44,967 nt of DNA from an uncultured Caryophanales bacterium (GTDB lineage: Bacteria > Bacillota_I > Bacilli_A > RFN20 > CAG-826). The notes below the pieces were generated by a model, which worked only from the letters and a program-made list of their open reading frames with translations, was not told the DNA's origin and did no database searches. The position numbers and the translations under genes were made by a program. Where the stretch lies: the NCBI GenBank assembly GCA_946647665.1, contig CAMPCW010000004.1, forward strand, positions 1 to 44,967, given 5' to 3'. Positions 19,158 to 28,677 of this stretch are shown piece after piece (position 1 is the stretch's first letter; every line of letters starts with the position of its first letter).

Positions 19158-20147
19158 ATGGACAAAGAAAAAGAACTAAACACAAAGGAACTTGATGAAG
19201 TTCTCAAACAAATTCAAAAACAATTTGGTAAAGGTGCCGTAATGAAACTTGGCGATAGACCAAACGTAGAGGTTTCCGTTATTCCGAGTGGATCTTTACT
19301 TTTAGATGAAGCTCTTGGAGTGGGAGGATACCCAAAAGGCAGGATTATTGAAATATATGGTCCAGAAAGTAGTGGTAAAACCACTTTAGCTTTACACGCA
19401 ATAGCAGAATGTCAAAAACAAGGTGGACGTGCTGCATTTATTGATGCTGAACACGCAATTGATCCTGAATATTCAAAAAATTTGGGCGTGAATATTGATG
19501 AATTAATATTATCTCAACCTGATAGTGGAGAACAGGCTCTTGAAATTGCGGAGATGCTTGCTAGCAGTGGTGCTATTGATTTATTAATCGTCGATAGTGT
19601 TGCCGCATTAGTTCCACAAGCTGAACTTGATGGAGAGATGGGTGACAACTCGGTTGGTATGCAAGCCAGACTTATGTCTAAGGCTATGCGCAAACTTGCC
19701 GGTACATTAAATAAGAACAACTGCACAATTATCTTTATTAATCAATTAAGAGAAAAAGTTGGTGTGATGTATGGCAACCCTGAAACTACATCCGGAGGAA
19801 GAGCTTTAAAATTCTATGCTTCTATTAGATTAGATATAAGAAGAACAGAAGCAATTAAAACCGGTAGTGACGTCACTGGTAATACTTGTCGTATAAAAGT
19901 GGTGAAGAATAAAGTAGCCCCACCATTTAAACAATGTGAAATCGATATTATTTATGGAAAAGGCATTTCCAAAGATAGCGAGATCTTAGACCGCGCTGTT
20001 GAGCTTGGCATCATTAAAAAGAGTGGTGCATGGTTTGAATATAATGGTAGCAAGATTGCTCAAGGCAGAGAAACCGCTAAAGAATATATCCATAGTAATG
20101 AAGATGTGAAAGAAGAATTACTAAAAGCGATTAAAGAAGCTAAATAA
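19158..20147 (+). CDS. recA: Recombinase RecA
   Basis: [54 protein letters not shown]. Confidence 0.99.
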   Translation: MDKEKELNTKELDEVLKQIQKQFGKGAVMKLGDRPNVEVSVIPSGSLLLDEALGVGGYPKGRIIEIYGPESSGKTTLALHAIAECQKQGGRAAFIDAEHAIDPEYSKNLGVNIDELILSQPDSGEQALEIAEMLASSGAIDLLIVDSVAALVPQAELDGEMGDNSVGMQARLMSKAMRKLAGTLNKNNCTIIFINQLREKVGVMYGNPETTSGGRALKFYASIRLDIRRTEAIKTGSDVTGNTCRIKVVKNKVAPPFKQCEIDIIYGKGISKDSEILDRAVELGIIKKSGAWFEYNGSKIAQGRETAKEYIHSNEDVKEELLKAIKEAK

Positions 20148-20151
20148 TTAA

Positions 20152-21750
20152 ATGAAGAAATTAAGGCGTTTTTTTACTTCTGGGTTTCTATTCACCATTA
20201 CCTTTTTATTGGTAGAAATTTTAATTGTCGTCTTCTTTGAATTAGGTCTCGATACAATTATCTTTAGCAAAATTTTTGCTAGTATACCAGAAGCATTAGA
20301 TGCCCTTCTTATTGTTAATAAGGTATTTACTTGGGTTAGAGTTGTCGCTTTTGTTCTTGCGGTAATTATCTTTTTTAGAGTTATTAATAAATTTGAAGAC
20401 CCTGAATTTAAAATCCCTTGGTTAGTATTCTTATTCGTATTCCCTTTAGCGACCGTGGCTTTTTTCTTAATTTTTAAAAACCATGGACTACCACGAAAAG
20501 AAACTAAATATATCAAGGGTTTTTTAAATCAATTAGAACCTTATTACGAGAGAAATCGTTTAGAATTCCAAAAATATGATAATGAATTAGGAAGAGCTAA
20601 AGGAGCTTTTGAATATATCTTAAATACCGCTAGAATGGGTACATTCAAAAATAATCGAGTGACCTATTATCCTTTAGGCGACGACTTTTTTCCTGATTTA
20701 ATTGAAGGATTAAAAAAAGCTAAGAAGTTTATTTTTATTGAATTCTTTATTATTACTGATGGAAAACTTTGGGGTGAAGTAAAAGACGTCCTTATTCAAA
20801 AAGCACAAGAAGGTGTTGAAATTAGAATCATTTATGATGATTTAGGAAGTAATGGCACCATTTCAAGTAAAACTCCAAGAAGATTAGCAAAATATGGTAT
20901 TAAATGTTATAAATTCCATCCATTAAGACCAATTTTATCTGGTGTTTATAATAACCGTGACCATCGTAAAATCGTGGTAATAGATCATCAAATGGCGTTC
21001 ACTGGTGGCAATAATCTTGCTGATGAATACGCAAACATCATCACTAGATTTGGCCATTGGAAAGACACGATGGTAAAAATTGAAGGAACCGCCATTTCTA
21101 ATTTAATAACTACTTTTATTGAAAACTTTGATATTGCAAGTAAACAAATTACTCAGCTATCACCTTATTTAGATTTTGATTATCCAGAATTTAACGATGA
21201 AGGATTTGTGGCTCCATTTGGTGATGGTCCAGGTTTTTATACTAACGACCATTTAATTGGAGAACAAAATTACATCAATATCATAAATTACGCTGAGAGA
21301 AAAGTTTATATCTCAACTCCATATTTAATTCCTACTTATCGATTAATGGAAGCGATGAGAAATGCTGCTTTACGTGGAGTAGATATTCATCTTATTGTTC
21401 CTGGAATTCCAGATAAAAGATTTGTCTATAAAATTGCTAAATCGCATTTCAAAACATTATTAAAAGCAGGAGTTCATATTTATACTTACACTCCTGGATT
21501 TAATCATATGAAAACTGCTCTAGCGGATGATGAGCTTGCCTTTGTAGGTACGATTAATTTTGACTTTAGAAGCTTGGTACATCACTTTGAATGTGGTGCT
21601 TTATTATATAAAAATCCTTGCATTAAACAAATTAGCGATGACTTTAAAAATATGATTAATCAAAGCGCGTTAGTTCCAATAGACTTTAAACTTGGAATTA
21701 TTTCTCGCTCAATCTGTGGTTTATTTAAAATTATTACCCCGCTACTATAA
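20152..21750 (+). CDS. cls: Cardiolipin synthase (PLD family)
   Basis: Two HKD motifs: NNRDHRKIVVID and FNHMKTALADDELAFVGTINFDFRS. Confidence 0.93.
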   Translation: MKKLRRFFTSGFLFTITFLLVEILIVVFFELGLDTIIFSKIFASIPEALDALLIVNKVFTWVRVVAFVLAVIIFFRVINKFEDPEFKIPWLVFLFVFPLATVAFFLIFKNHGLPRKETKYIKGFLNQLEPYYERNRLEFQKYDNELGRAKGAFEYILNTARMGTFKNNRVTYYPLGDDFFPDLIEGLKKAKKFIFIEFFIITDGKLWGEVKDVLIQKAQEGVEIRIIYDDLGSNGTISSKTPRRLAKYGIKCYKFHPLRPILSGVYNNRDHRKIVVIDHQMAFTGGNNLADEYANIITRFGHWKDTMVKIEGTAISNLITTFIENFDIASKQITQLSPYLDFDYPEFNDEGFVAPFGDGPGFYTNDHLIGEQNYINIINYAERKVYISTPYLIPTYRLMEAMRNAALRGVDIHLIVPGIPDKRFVYKIAKSHFKTLLKAGVHIYTYTPGFNHMKTALADDELAFVGTINFDFRSLVHHFECGALLYKNPCIKQISDDFKNMINQSALVPIDFKLGIISRSICGLFKIITPLL

Positions 21751-21769
21751 TTTTTAAAAATTATTGTTT

Positions 21770-21953
21770 CCTATAAGAGGATATTTCCTTTATAATAATT
21801 TCGTACCTGCGGAAGGTACTTACCTATAGATTCTCAATAGAGAAAAGATTTATCAGGGCTTGCCCTGTTACATAATAAAGATCATACTTATAGCATTTTT
21901 TAAGTTGATTTAGGTAAATAGTCTTTTGACTATATATTTATATTAGAAAGGAT
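21770..21953 (+). promoter_or_regulatory. Hairpin-rich leader of rny (candidate structured 5' UTR)
   Basis: TATAAT at 21791-21796; hairpins GTACC/GGTAC (21803-21819), TTCTC/GAGAA (21831-21844), CAGGGC/GCCCTG (21854-21867), ATAGTC/GACTAT (21918-21933); long-range TTACCTA/TAGGTAA. Confidence 0.5.
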
Positions 21954-21960
21954 TTATCCC

Positions 21961-23532
21961 ATGCACATTTTAAGTGGATTCACGGAAATTGGTTTACCAA
22001 TTATCTGTGCAGTTATCGGTTTACTTGTTGGGGTGGCGGTTGTTTTCTTTGTCCCTTTCTTCAAGGCAAAAAGAGATCAAAATAAAGCTGGCAAAATTGT
22101 TCGTGAAGCTGAAATTAAAGCTGAACATATTGTTAAAAACGCTCAACTTGATGGTAAACAAGTAGTCAATGAAATGAAAATTGAAGCGGACAAAGAAATC
22201 AAAGAAAGAAAGTTGGAATTATCCGCTCAAGAAAAACAATTATTCCAACGTGAACAAAATATCGATAGAAGAGACGCTGCTCTTATCCAAAAAGAAAATA
22301 CTCTTGATGAAAAGAACGAAACTCTTAACCGTCGATTAAAAGAAGTTGATAAGAAAGAAGCGACTTTACAAGAGAAGATTGATTCTATTATCTCTGAACT
22401 TGAAAAGGTTGCTCAAATGTCAACTCAAGAAGCTAAGGATGAACTCTTCAAGAGAGTAGAATCTAAAGTTTCTAGAGAAATTGCTTCCTACATTAAAAAC
22501 AAAGAAGAAGAAGCTAAAGATCAAGTGGTTGCTAAAGCTCAGGAAATGCTTGTTCAAGCAATGTCTAAATACGCTCAAGAAACCACCATTGAAAAGACTG
22601 TCTCTGTTGTTGCTCTTCCTAACGACGAAATGAAAGGAAGAATTATTGGTAGAGAAGGTCGTAACATTCGTACATTAGAAACACTTTTAGGTGTTGATTT
22701 AATTATTGATGATACTCCTGAAGTTATTACTGTTTCTTGCTTTAATCCTGTTAGAAGAGAAATTGCCAGAATGTCTTTAGAGATGTTAATTAAAGATGGC
22801 AGAATTCAACCAGGAAGAATCGAAGAGATTGTTGAAAAATGTAAACAAGAAGTCGAAGAAAGTATTCATAAGACTGGTCAAGATGTGGCCTTTAAACTTG
22901 GCTTGCCAAGAATTAATAAGGAACTTTTAGACTATGTAGGTAGATTAAAATACCGTACATCCTATGGACAAAATGCTTTAGAGCACTCTATTGAAGTTGC
23001 TTATTTAGCAGGTTCTATGGCTGCTGAACTTGGTTTAGATCAAAATTTAGCAAAACGTGCTGGCTTACTTCATGATATTGGTAAGGCTATCGATTATGAA
23101 ACCGATGGCAGCCACGTTGAAGTTGGTTCTAGACTTGCTAAAAAATACGGCGAAGGTGATGTCGTTATCAACGCCATTGAATCTCACCATGGTGACGTAC
23201 CAGCTAAATACGTTATTTCTCACTTAGTCCAAGCTGCTGACACTTTAAGTGCTGCTAGACCTGGAGCTAGAAGTGAAATGCTTGAAAACTATATTCAAAG
23301 AATCGAAAAACTCGAAGAGATTTGTAAATCCTATGATGGAGTTTATCAATCATACGCGATGCAATCTGGTAGAGAATTAAGAGTCATGGTTATTCCTGAT
23401 AAGATTGATGATATTGGTGCTTTTAAACTCGCAAGAGAAATTAAAGAACGTATCGAAAATGAAATGACTTATCCAGGGCAAATTAAAGTTTCCGTCATTA
23501 GAGAATATCGAGCGATTGAAACCGCGAAGTAA
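21961..23532 (+). CDS. rny: Ribonuclease Y
   Basis: N-terminal TM, coiled coil, KH GRIIGREGRNIRTLE, HD LLHDIGKAIDYE. Confidence 0.98.
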   Translation: MHILSGFTEIGLPIICAVIGLLVGVAVVFFVPFFKAKRDQNKAGKIVREAEIKAEHIVKNAQLDGKQVVNEMKIEADKEIKERKLELSAQEKQLFQREQNIDRRDAALIQKENTLDEKNETLNRRLKEVDKKEATLQEKIDSIISELEKVAQMSTQEAKDELFKRVESKVSREIASYIKNKEEEAKDQVVAKAQEMLVQAMSKYAQETTIEKTVSVVALPNDEMKGRIIGREGRNIRTLETLLGVDLIIDDTPEVITVSCFNPVRREIARMSLEMLIKDGRIQPGRIEEIVEKCKQEVEESIHKTGQDVAFKLGLPRINKELLDYVGRLKYRTSYGQNALEHSIEVAYLAGSMAAELGLDQNLAKRAGLLHDIGKAIDYETDGSHVEVGSRLAKKYGEGDVVINAIESHHGDVPAKYVISHLVQAADTLSAARPGARSEMLENYIQRIEKLEEICKSYDGVYQSYAMQSGRELRVMVIPDKIDDIGAFKLAREIKERIENEMTYPGQIKVSVIREYRAIETAK

Positions 23533-23553
23533 TTACTTCTAGAAAGAGTTAAT

Positions 23554-24339
23554 TTGAAAGTATTATTTATTGGTGACATCGTCGGCAAAATTGGCCGACG
23601 TGTCATTAAAGATCACCTCCAAACTTTTGTGGATAAATATCACATTGATTTCGTTATCGCTAATGGAGAAAATGTGACCCATGGTAAAGGTATTTTACGT
23701 CATCACTATCTTGAATTAGTGGATGAAGGTATTGATGCTATCACCCTTGGAAATCATTATGATAGTAAAAACGATATACGTAAATTTATCGATACTACAG
23801 ATCGATTAATTAGACCACTGAATCTTCTTCATCCTTATCCTGGAGAAGGTAGTATCGTCTATGAACTTGATGGGGTGACTATAAGAGTTACTAATGTTCT
23901 TGGCTCTGCATTTATGAGCGAAGAAGTGAATAATCCTTATTATTCTTTAATTGAATTAATTAATAATGAAGAAAAGGCTGATATTCATATTGTAGACTTC
24001 CACGCTGAGGCTACAGGAGAAAAACTTTGTTTAGCCTATGCTTTAGATGGAAAAGTTTCAGCGGTATTAGGTACTCATACCCACGTACAAACAAAAGATT
24101 ATAAGATTTTAGAAGGTGGAACTGCCTATATCTCTGATGTTGGCATGACTGGCTTTGCTGATGGAGCTTTAGGCTTTGACAAAAACACTGTGGTAAATAA
24201 AATCGTTTATGGAGAACAATCTAGATTTGATTTACCAAACGAAGGAAGAGGTTTGTTATCTGCAGTTGTGCTTGATATTGATGAATTAACTGGTAAATGC
24301 AAAGAAATATTCCCAATTTATTATTTAGAAGATAAATAA
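23554..24339 (+). CDS. ymdB: YmdB-family metallophosphoesterase (TTG start)
   Basis: MKVLFIGDIVGKIGRRVIKDHL; ANGENVTHGKG; GTHTHVQT; follows rny. Confidence 0.93.
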   Translation: MKVLFIGDIVGKIGRRVIKDHLQTFVDKYHIDFVIANGENVTHGKGILRHHYLELVDEGIDAITLGNHYDSKNDIRKFIDTTDRLIRPLNLLHPYPGEGSIVYELDGVTIRVTNVLGSAFMSEEVNNPYYSLIELINNEEKADIHIVDFHAEATGEKLCLAYALDGKVSAVLGTHTHVQTKDYKILEGGTAYISDVGMTGFADGALGFDKNTVVNKIVYGEQSRFDLPNEGRGLLSAVVLDIDELTGKCKEIFPIYYLEDK

Positions 24340-24340
24340 A

Positions 24341-25780
24341 ATGAAAACAAAGATTATTAATTACCCAAATTTAAATGAAGCAAAGTCTAGAGTTAAATCT
24401 GAGACCGAGTTTTCCTTTTATTCTCCAATCCATATAAATGAGATGAAGGAATTAGGCAAAGGCAAGAAATATTACATTCATACATTTGGTTGTCAGGCAA
24501 ATATCCGTGATGAAGAAACTATGAAGGGAATGCTCGAATCTTCTAACTATGTCCAAACTAGCGATCCAAGTCAGGCTGATGTCATTATTATTAACACATG
24601 CGCAGTTAGAGAGAACGCCGAAGACAAAGTATATGGCGATATTGGCAATTTAAAAAAATATCGAAAAATTAATAAAAAATTAATCTTGGCAATCTGTGGA
24701 TGCATGGTTGAGCAACCAGAAATTTTAGATATCTTAATTAACAAATTCCCTGAAGTTAATCTTTATTTTGGCACTCATGAAATCGACCAATTATTAGATT
24801 TAATTTTTGAAACTTATCATAACGATGTTAGGTTAATTGCAATCAAATCTAAACAAGGCGAAGTTATCGAAAATAAAAACGTTTCTAGAAACAATGAATT
24901 TAAAGCTTATGTGAATATTATTTACGGTTGTAATAAGTTCTGCACTTACTGCATTGTTCCTTATACTAGAGGCAAAGAAAGAAGTAGGCATTTTGCTGAC
25001 ATCATGGATGAAGTTAGAGAGCTTAAAAAAGCTGGCTATCAAGAAATCACTTTCTTAGGTCAAAATGTCAATGCTTATGGAAAAGATCTTGATGAAGGCC
25101 ATGACTTTGCAGATGTGCTTGAAGAAGCCGCAAAAATGGGTATTCCAAGAATTAGGTTCACAACCTCTCATCCTTGGGATTTCTCCAGCAAAATGATAGA
25201 AATTATTGCGAAATACGATAATATCATGAAGTGTATTCACCTCCCAGTTCAATCAGGAAGTAGTGAAGTTTTACGCCTCATGGGAAGAAGATATTCTAGG
25301 GAGCATTATCTTAGCTTAGTAAAAGAGATGAGAAGTAAGATTCCAGGCTTATCTTTATCCACAGATATTATTGTAGGTTTCCCTAATGAGACTGTAGAAC
25401 AATTCAACGAGACTCTTACCCTTGTTGATGAAGTGAAATATGAGTCTGCTTTTACCTTTATTTATTCTCCAAGAAGAGGAACACCTGCCGCTAAGATTGA
25501 GGACAATGTTAGCTATGAAGAAAAGAGCAGAAGATTTAAAGAACTAGTTAAGCATTTAGAGGTTAATATTGAAGCTGATTCTAAATCCTATATTGGTGGT
25601 GTTTATAAGGTTTTAGTAGATGGAGTTAGTAAGACTGATAAAAACATGTTGTCTGGTTATACTGAATCCAACAAATTAGTTCATTTTAAGGGTGATGAAT
25701 CTTTAGTTGGAAAAATTATTAAAGTTAAGATTTTAGAAAGTCACACATATTCACTAATCGGAGAAATTGTTAATGAATGA
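24341..25780 (+). CDS. miaB: tRNA-2-methylthio-N6-dimethylallyladenosine synthase
   Basis: FGCQANIRDEE; radical-SAM CNKFCTYCIVPYTRGKERSR; TRAM domain C-term. Confidence 0.96.
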   Translation: MKTKIINYPNLNEAKSRVKSETEFSFYSPIHINEMKELGKGKKYYIHTFGCQANIRDEETMKGMLESSNYVQTSDPSQADVIIINTCAVRENAEDKVYGDIGNLKKYRKINKKLILAICGCMVEQPEILDILINKFPEVNLYFGTHEIDQLLDLIFETYHNDVRLIAIKSKQGEVIENKNVSRNNEFKAYVNIIYGCNKFCTYCIVPYTRGKERSRHFADIMDEVRELKKAGYQEITFLGQNVNAYGKDLDEGHDFADVLEEAAKMGIPRIRFTTSHPWDFSSKMIEIIAKYDNIMKCIHLPVQSGSSEVLRLMGRRYSREHYLSLVKEMRSKIPGLSLSTDIIVGFPNETVEQFNETLTLVDEVKYESAFTFIYSPRRGTPAAKIEDNVSYEEKSRRFKELVKHLEVNIEADSKSYIGGVYKVLVDGVSKTDKNMLSGYTESNKLVHFKGDESLVGKIIKVKILESHTYSLIGEIVNE

Positions 25781-26054
25781 AACGATTGAACTCGCTCATG
25801 AATTAAAAAAAGAAATTCTCAATGACCCCTTAATTGTGGAATATCTAAGAATTAAAAAACTTTTTCAATCCGATGATGAGATTAATATCTTAAAGCATGA
25901 TATATCCTTAGCAAAAGCTCGTCATCAAAATGAATTGCATAAGGAATTGTTAGCTAAATATAACTCTCATCCTTTAGTGGTTAACTATAATGTCCTAAAA
26001 GAAGAAGTGAATGAGTATCTATTAGAAATAAGTAAAATCGTTAATAAGAAGTGA
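25773..26054 (+). CDS. ricA: YlbF/YmcA family protein, RicA-like (ORF caller starts at 25767)
   Basis: All-alpha YlbF/YmcA-like; directly downstream of miaB as ymcB-ymcA in B. subtilis. Confidence 0.75.
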   Translation: MNETIELAHELKKEILNDPLIVEYLRIKKLFQSDDEINILKHDISLAKARHQNELHKELLAKYNSHPLVVNYNVLKEEVNEYLLEISKIVNKK

Positions 26055-26072
26055 TGAATTTCACTTCTTTTT
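26046..26072 (+). terminator. Intrinsic terminator overlapping the ricA stop codon
   Basis: AAGAAGTGA-tgaatt-TCACTTCTT plus T tract. Confidence 0.75.
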
Positions 26073-26076
26073 AATT

Positions 26077-26082
26077 TATAAT
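26077..26082 (+). promoter_or_regulatory. -10 box (TATAAT) 7 nt before miaA ATG; putative leaderless promoter
   Basis: TATAAT-aattttc-ATG, no SD. Confidence 0.55.
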
Positions 26083-26089
26083 AATTTTC

Positions 26090-26962
26090 ATGATTTACGT
26101 AGTGATGGGGCCTACATGTTCTGGTAAGACAGAACTTGCTAATTATCTTATGGATAAATTAAATTGTGAGGCAATTAATTTTGATGCTTTTCAAATCTAT
26201 AAGGACATGAATATTGGTACGGCAAAATTAGCAAAGAATGACCCTCACTATCAAAAGTATCATTTACTAGATATTAGAACTCCAGATCAAAATTTTTCAG
26301 TAATGGAATATCAAGAACTTTGCCGAAAAGAGTTATCTAAATTATTAGATAAATATAATGATGTTGTTCTTGTTGGTGGTACTGGTTTATACGTTAGAGC
26401 GGTTTTATATGACTATAATTTCAATAAAGAAGAAATTCCAGTTGATGAAGATCTATTAATTCTTTCTAATGAAGAACTTCATAAATTATTAGAAGAACTT
26501 GATATAGACGAGAGCAAAAAGATACATGTGAACAACCGTAAACGTTTATTAAGGGCTATTTCTCTTATTAGACATTCGAACAAAAAGAAGACTGATATTT
26601 TAAATGAACAAACTCATAAGCCAATATATAAAGACATAAGATTCATCTATTTATCACCTGATAGAGAAGAAATATATCGCAACATTGATCAAAGAGTTCT
26701 CTCAATGATGGAAAATGGATTAGTAGATGAAGTAAAATACTTACTAGACCATTACACTTTATCTCTTACAGCGAGACAAGGAATTGGTTATAAAGAAGTT
26801 ATTGATTATCTTGAAAATAAGACAATCTACACGCGCTCCGTCGAGTTAATTCAAAAAAGAACGCGTAATTATGCAAAACGACAAGTGACGTTTTTTAAGA
26901 ATCAATTTGATTCAGAAACATATAAAAATATCGAAGAAGCCAAAAAAGGATTGGGGGTCTAA
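26090..26962 (+). CDS. miaA: tRNA dimethylallyltransferase
   Basis: VVMGPTCSGKTELA; VGGTGLYVRAVLYDY; C-terminal RTRNYAKRQVTFFKNQ. Confidence 0.96.
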   Translation: MIYVVMGPTCSGKTELANYLMDKLNCEAINFDAFQIYKDMNIGTAKLAKNDPHYQKYHLLDIRTPDQNFSVMEYQELCRKELSKLLDKYNDVVLVGGTGLYVRAVLYDYNFNKEEIPVDEDLLILSNEELHKLLEELDIDESKKIHVNNRKRLLRAISLIRHSNKKKTDILNEQTHKPIYKDIRFIYLSPDREEIYRNIDQRVLSMMENGLVDEVKYLLDHYTLSLTARQGIGYKEVIDYLENKTIYTRSVELIQKRTRNYAKRQVTFFKNQFDSETYKNIEEAKKGLGV

Positions 26963-26964
26963 TT

Positions 26965-28569
26965 ATGAGGAATATTTACGATGTTGCTAACGATGCTGGG
27001 ATTAAAAAGGATTATGTCATCCCATATGGTTTAGACAAGGCAAAAATTGATTTAAAGATTAATGAAGAATTAAAAGACAAGTCTAATGGCAAATTAGTTT
27101 TGGTTACTGCAATTACACCAACAAAAGCAGGTGAAGGCAAAACTACAACTTCTATTGCTTTAACTGATGGCTTACATAAAATTGGAGTTAATTCTTTGTT
27201 GTGTTTAAGAGAGCCTTCATTAGGACCTGTCTTTGGTTTAAAGGGTGGTGCGACTGGCGGAGGACTTGCTAGTGTTATTCCTTCTGAAGATATCAACCTC
27301 CATTTTACTGGGGACATGCATGCATTAACTAGTTCAATTAACTTAATTTCTGCTGTTATTGATAATCATATTATCCAAGGAAACGAGTTAAGAATTGATC
27401 CTTCTAGGATTTTATGGAAGAGAGCCTTAGATATGAATGATCGGGCTTTAAGAAGCGTGACTGTTAATCAAGATGAAAAAAAGAGCGCTCCTCGACATGA
27501 TGAATTTGTCATTACTGTTGCTAGTGAAATGATGGCAATCCTTTGCTTATCTAGAGATGAACAAGATTTTATTAATCGTATTAAACAAATCGTTGTTGCT
27601 TATGATTTAGATGGTAAGCCAGTTAAATTAGAAGCATTACGTATTTCAAATGCAATCTATAAACTCATGAAAAATGCTTTTAATCCTAACTTAGTTCAAA
27701 CCTTAGAAGGTAATCCATGTATCATTCATGGAGGTCCATTCGCTAATATTGCTCACGGGTGTAACTCAATTATTGCCACCAAGTTAGCCTTAAAACTTGC
27801 CCCAATAGTGGTAACTGAAGCCGGCTTCGGTGCTGACCTTGGTGCTGAAAAATTCTTAGATATTAAATGCCGTGTTGCAAATATTAAACCAGACGCAGTT
27901 GTTATGGTTGCTACTATTAGAGCTCTTAAACTTCATGGAGGAGTCAAATTTGAAGAATTAGATAATGAAAATATTGTGGCTTTAAGAATTGGCTTTGCCA
28001 ACTTAAAACGTCATATGGAAAATATTGCTAAATTTGATGTTCCAACTGTTATCTGTGTCAATCATTTCTCTAGCGATACTCAAAAAGAGACAGAAGAATT
28101 AATTAAATTCTGTAATGATAACCATTACGAAGTTGCATTCTGCGATGCATTCTCTAGAGGTGGAATGGGCGCGGTTGATTTAGCAAATAAAGTCTTAGAG
28201 ACCTTAGCGACTAAAGAAAGCTATTATCATCCTTTATATGAATTAAATAATTCACTTCAAGATAAGATTAATGCTGTTTGTAAAGAAATTTATAGATGTA
28301 AAGATGTTGTCTATTCCGAAGAAGCATTAAAACAAATATCTGAATTTGAATCTCAAGGATATAGAAATCTTCCTGTTTGTATTGCTAAGACTCCATTGTC
28401 ATTCACTGATAATGCAAAAGTTTTAAATGCACCAGATGATTTTGATATCACAATTAGAGAAGTTAGATTATCTGCTGGAGCAGGATTTGTAGTTGCCTTA
28501 ACTGGTTCAATAATGACTATGCCTGGGTTGCCTAAAGTCCCTGCAGCAGTAAAAATGGAAGATGAATAA
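26965..28569 (+). CDS. fhs: Formate--tetrahydrofolate ligase
   Basis: ITPTKAGEGKTTTSIALTDGL; REPSLGPVFGLKGGATGGG. Confidence 0.97.
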   Translation: MRNIYDVANDAGIKKDYVIPYGLDKAKIDLKINEELKDKSNGKLVLVTAITPTKAGEGKTTTSIALTDGLHKIGVNSLLCLREPSLGPVFGLKGGATGGGLASVIPSEDINLHFTGDMHALTSSINLISAVIDNHIIQGNELRIDPSRILWKRALDMNDRALRSVTVNQDEKKSAPRHDEFVITVASEMMAILCLSRDEQDFINRIKQIVVAYDLDGKPVKLEALRISNAIYKLMKNAFNPNLVQTLEGNPCIIHGGPFANIAHGCNSIIATKLALKLAPIVVTEAGFGADLGAEKFLDIKCRVANIKPDAVVMVATIRALKLHGGVKFEELDNENIVALRIGFANLKRHMENIAKFDVPTVICVNHFSSDTQKETEELIKFCNDNHYEVAFCDAFSRGGMGAVDLANKVLETLATKESYYHPLYELNNSLQDKINAVCKEIYRCKDVVYSEEALKQISEFESQGYRNLPVCIAKTPLSFTDNAKVLNAPDDFDITIREVRLSAGAGFVVALTGSIMTMPGLPKVPAAVKMEDE

Positions 28570-28576
28570 TAAATAG

Positions 28577-28602
28577 TGACCTGCTTGCAGGTCATTTATT
28601 TT
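28577..28602 (+). terminator. Intrinsic terminator after fhs
   Basis: TGACCTGC-tt-GCAGGTCA followed by tttatttt. Confidence 0.75.
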
Positions 28603-28677
28603 GGATAAAAACTTTTTTAAAAAACTTTCGCAAGCTTTTGATTTTTTGCCGTCTTTATATATATAGGAGGGCGAATA

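Noticed and set aside
20148-20516. 122-aa antisense ORF opposite the cls N-terminus
   Set aside because: Complement of hydrophobic TM coding; Lys/Thr/Asn-rich translation without family features.
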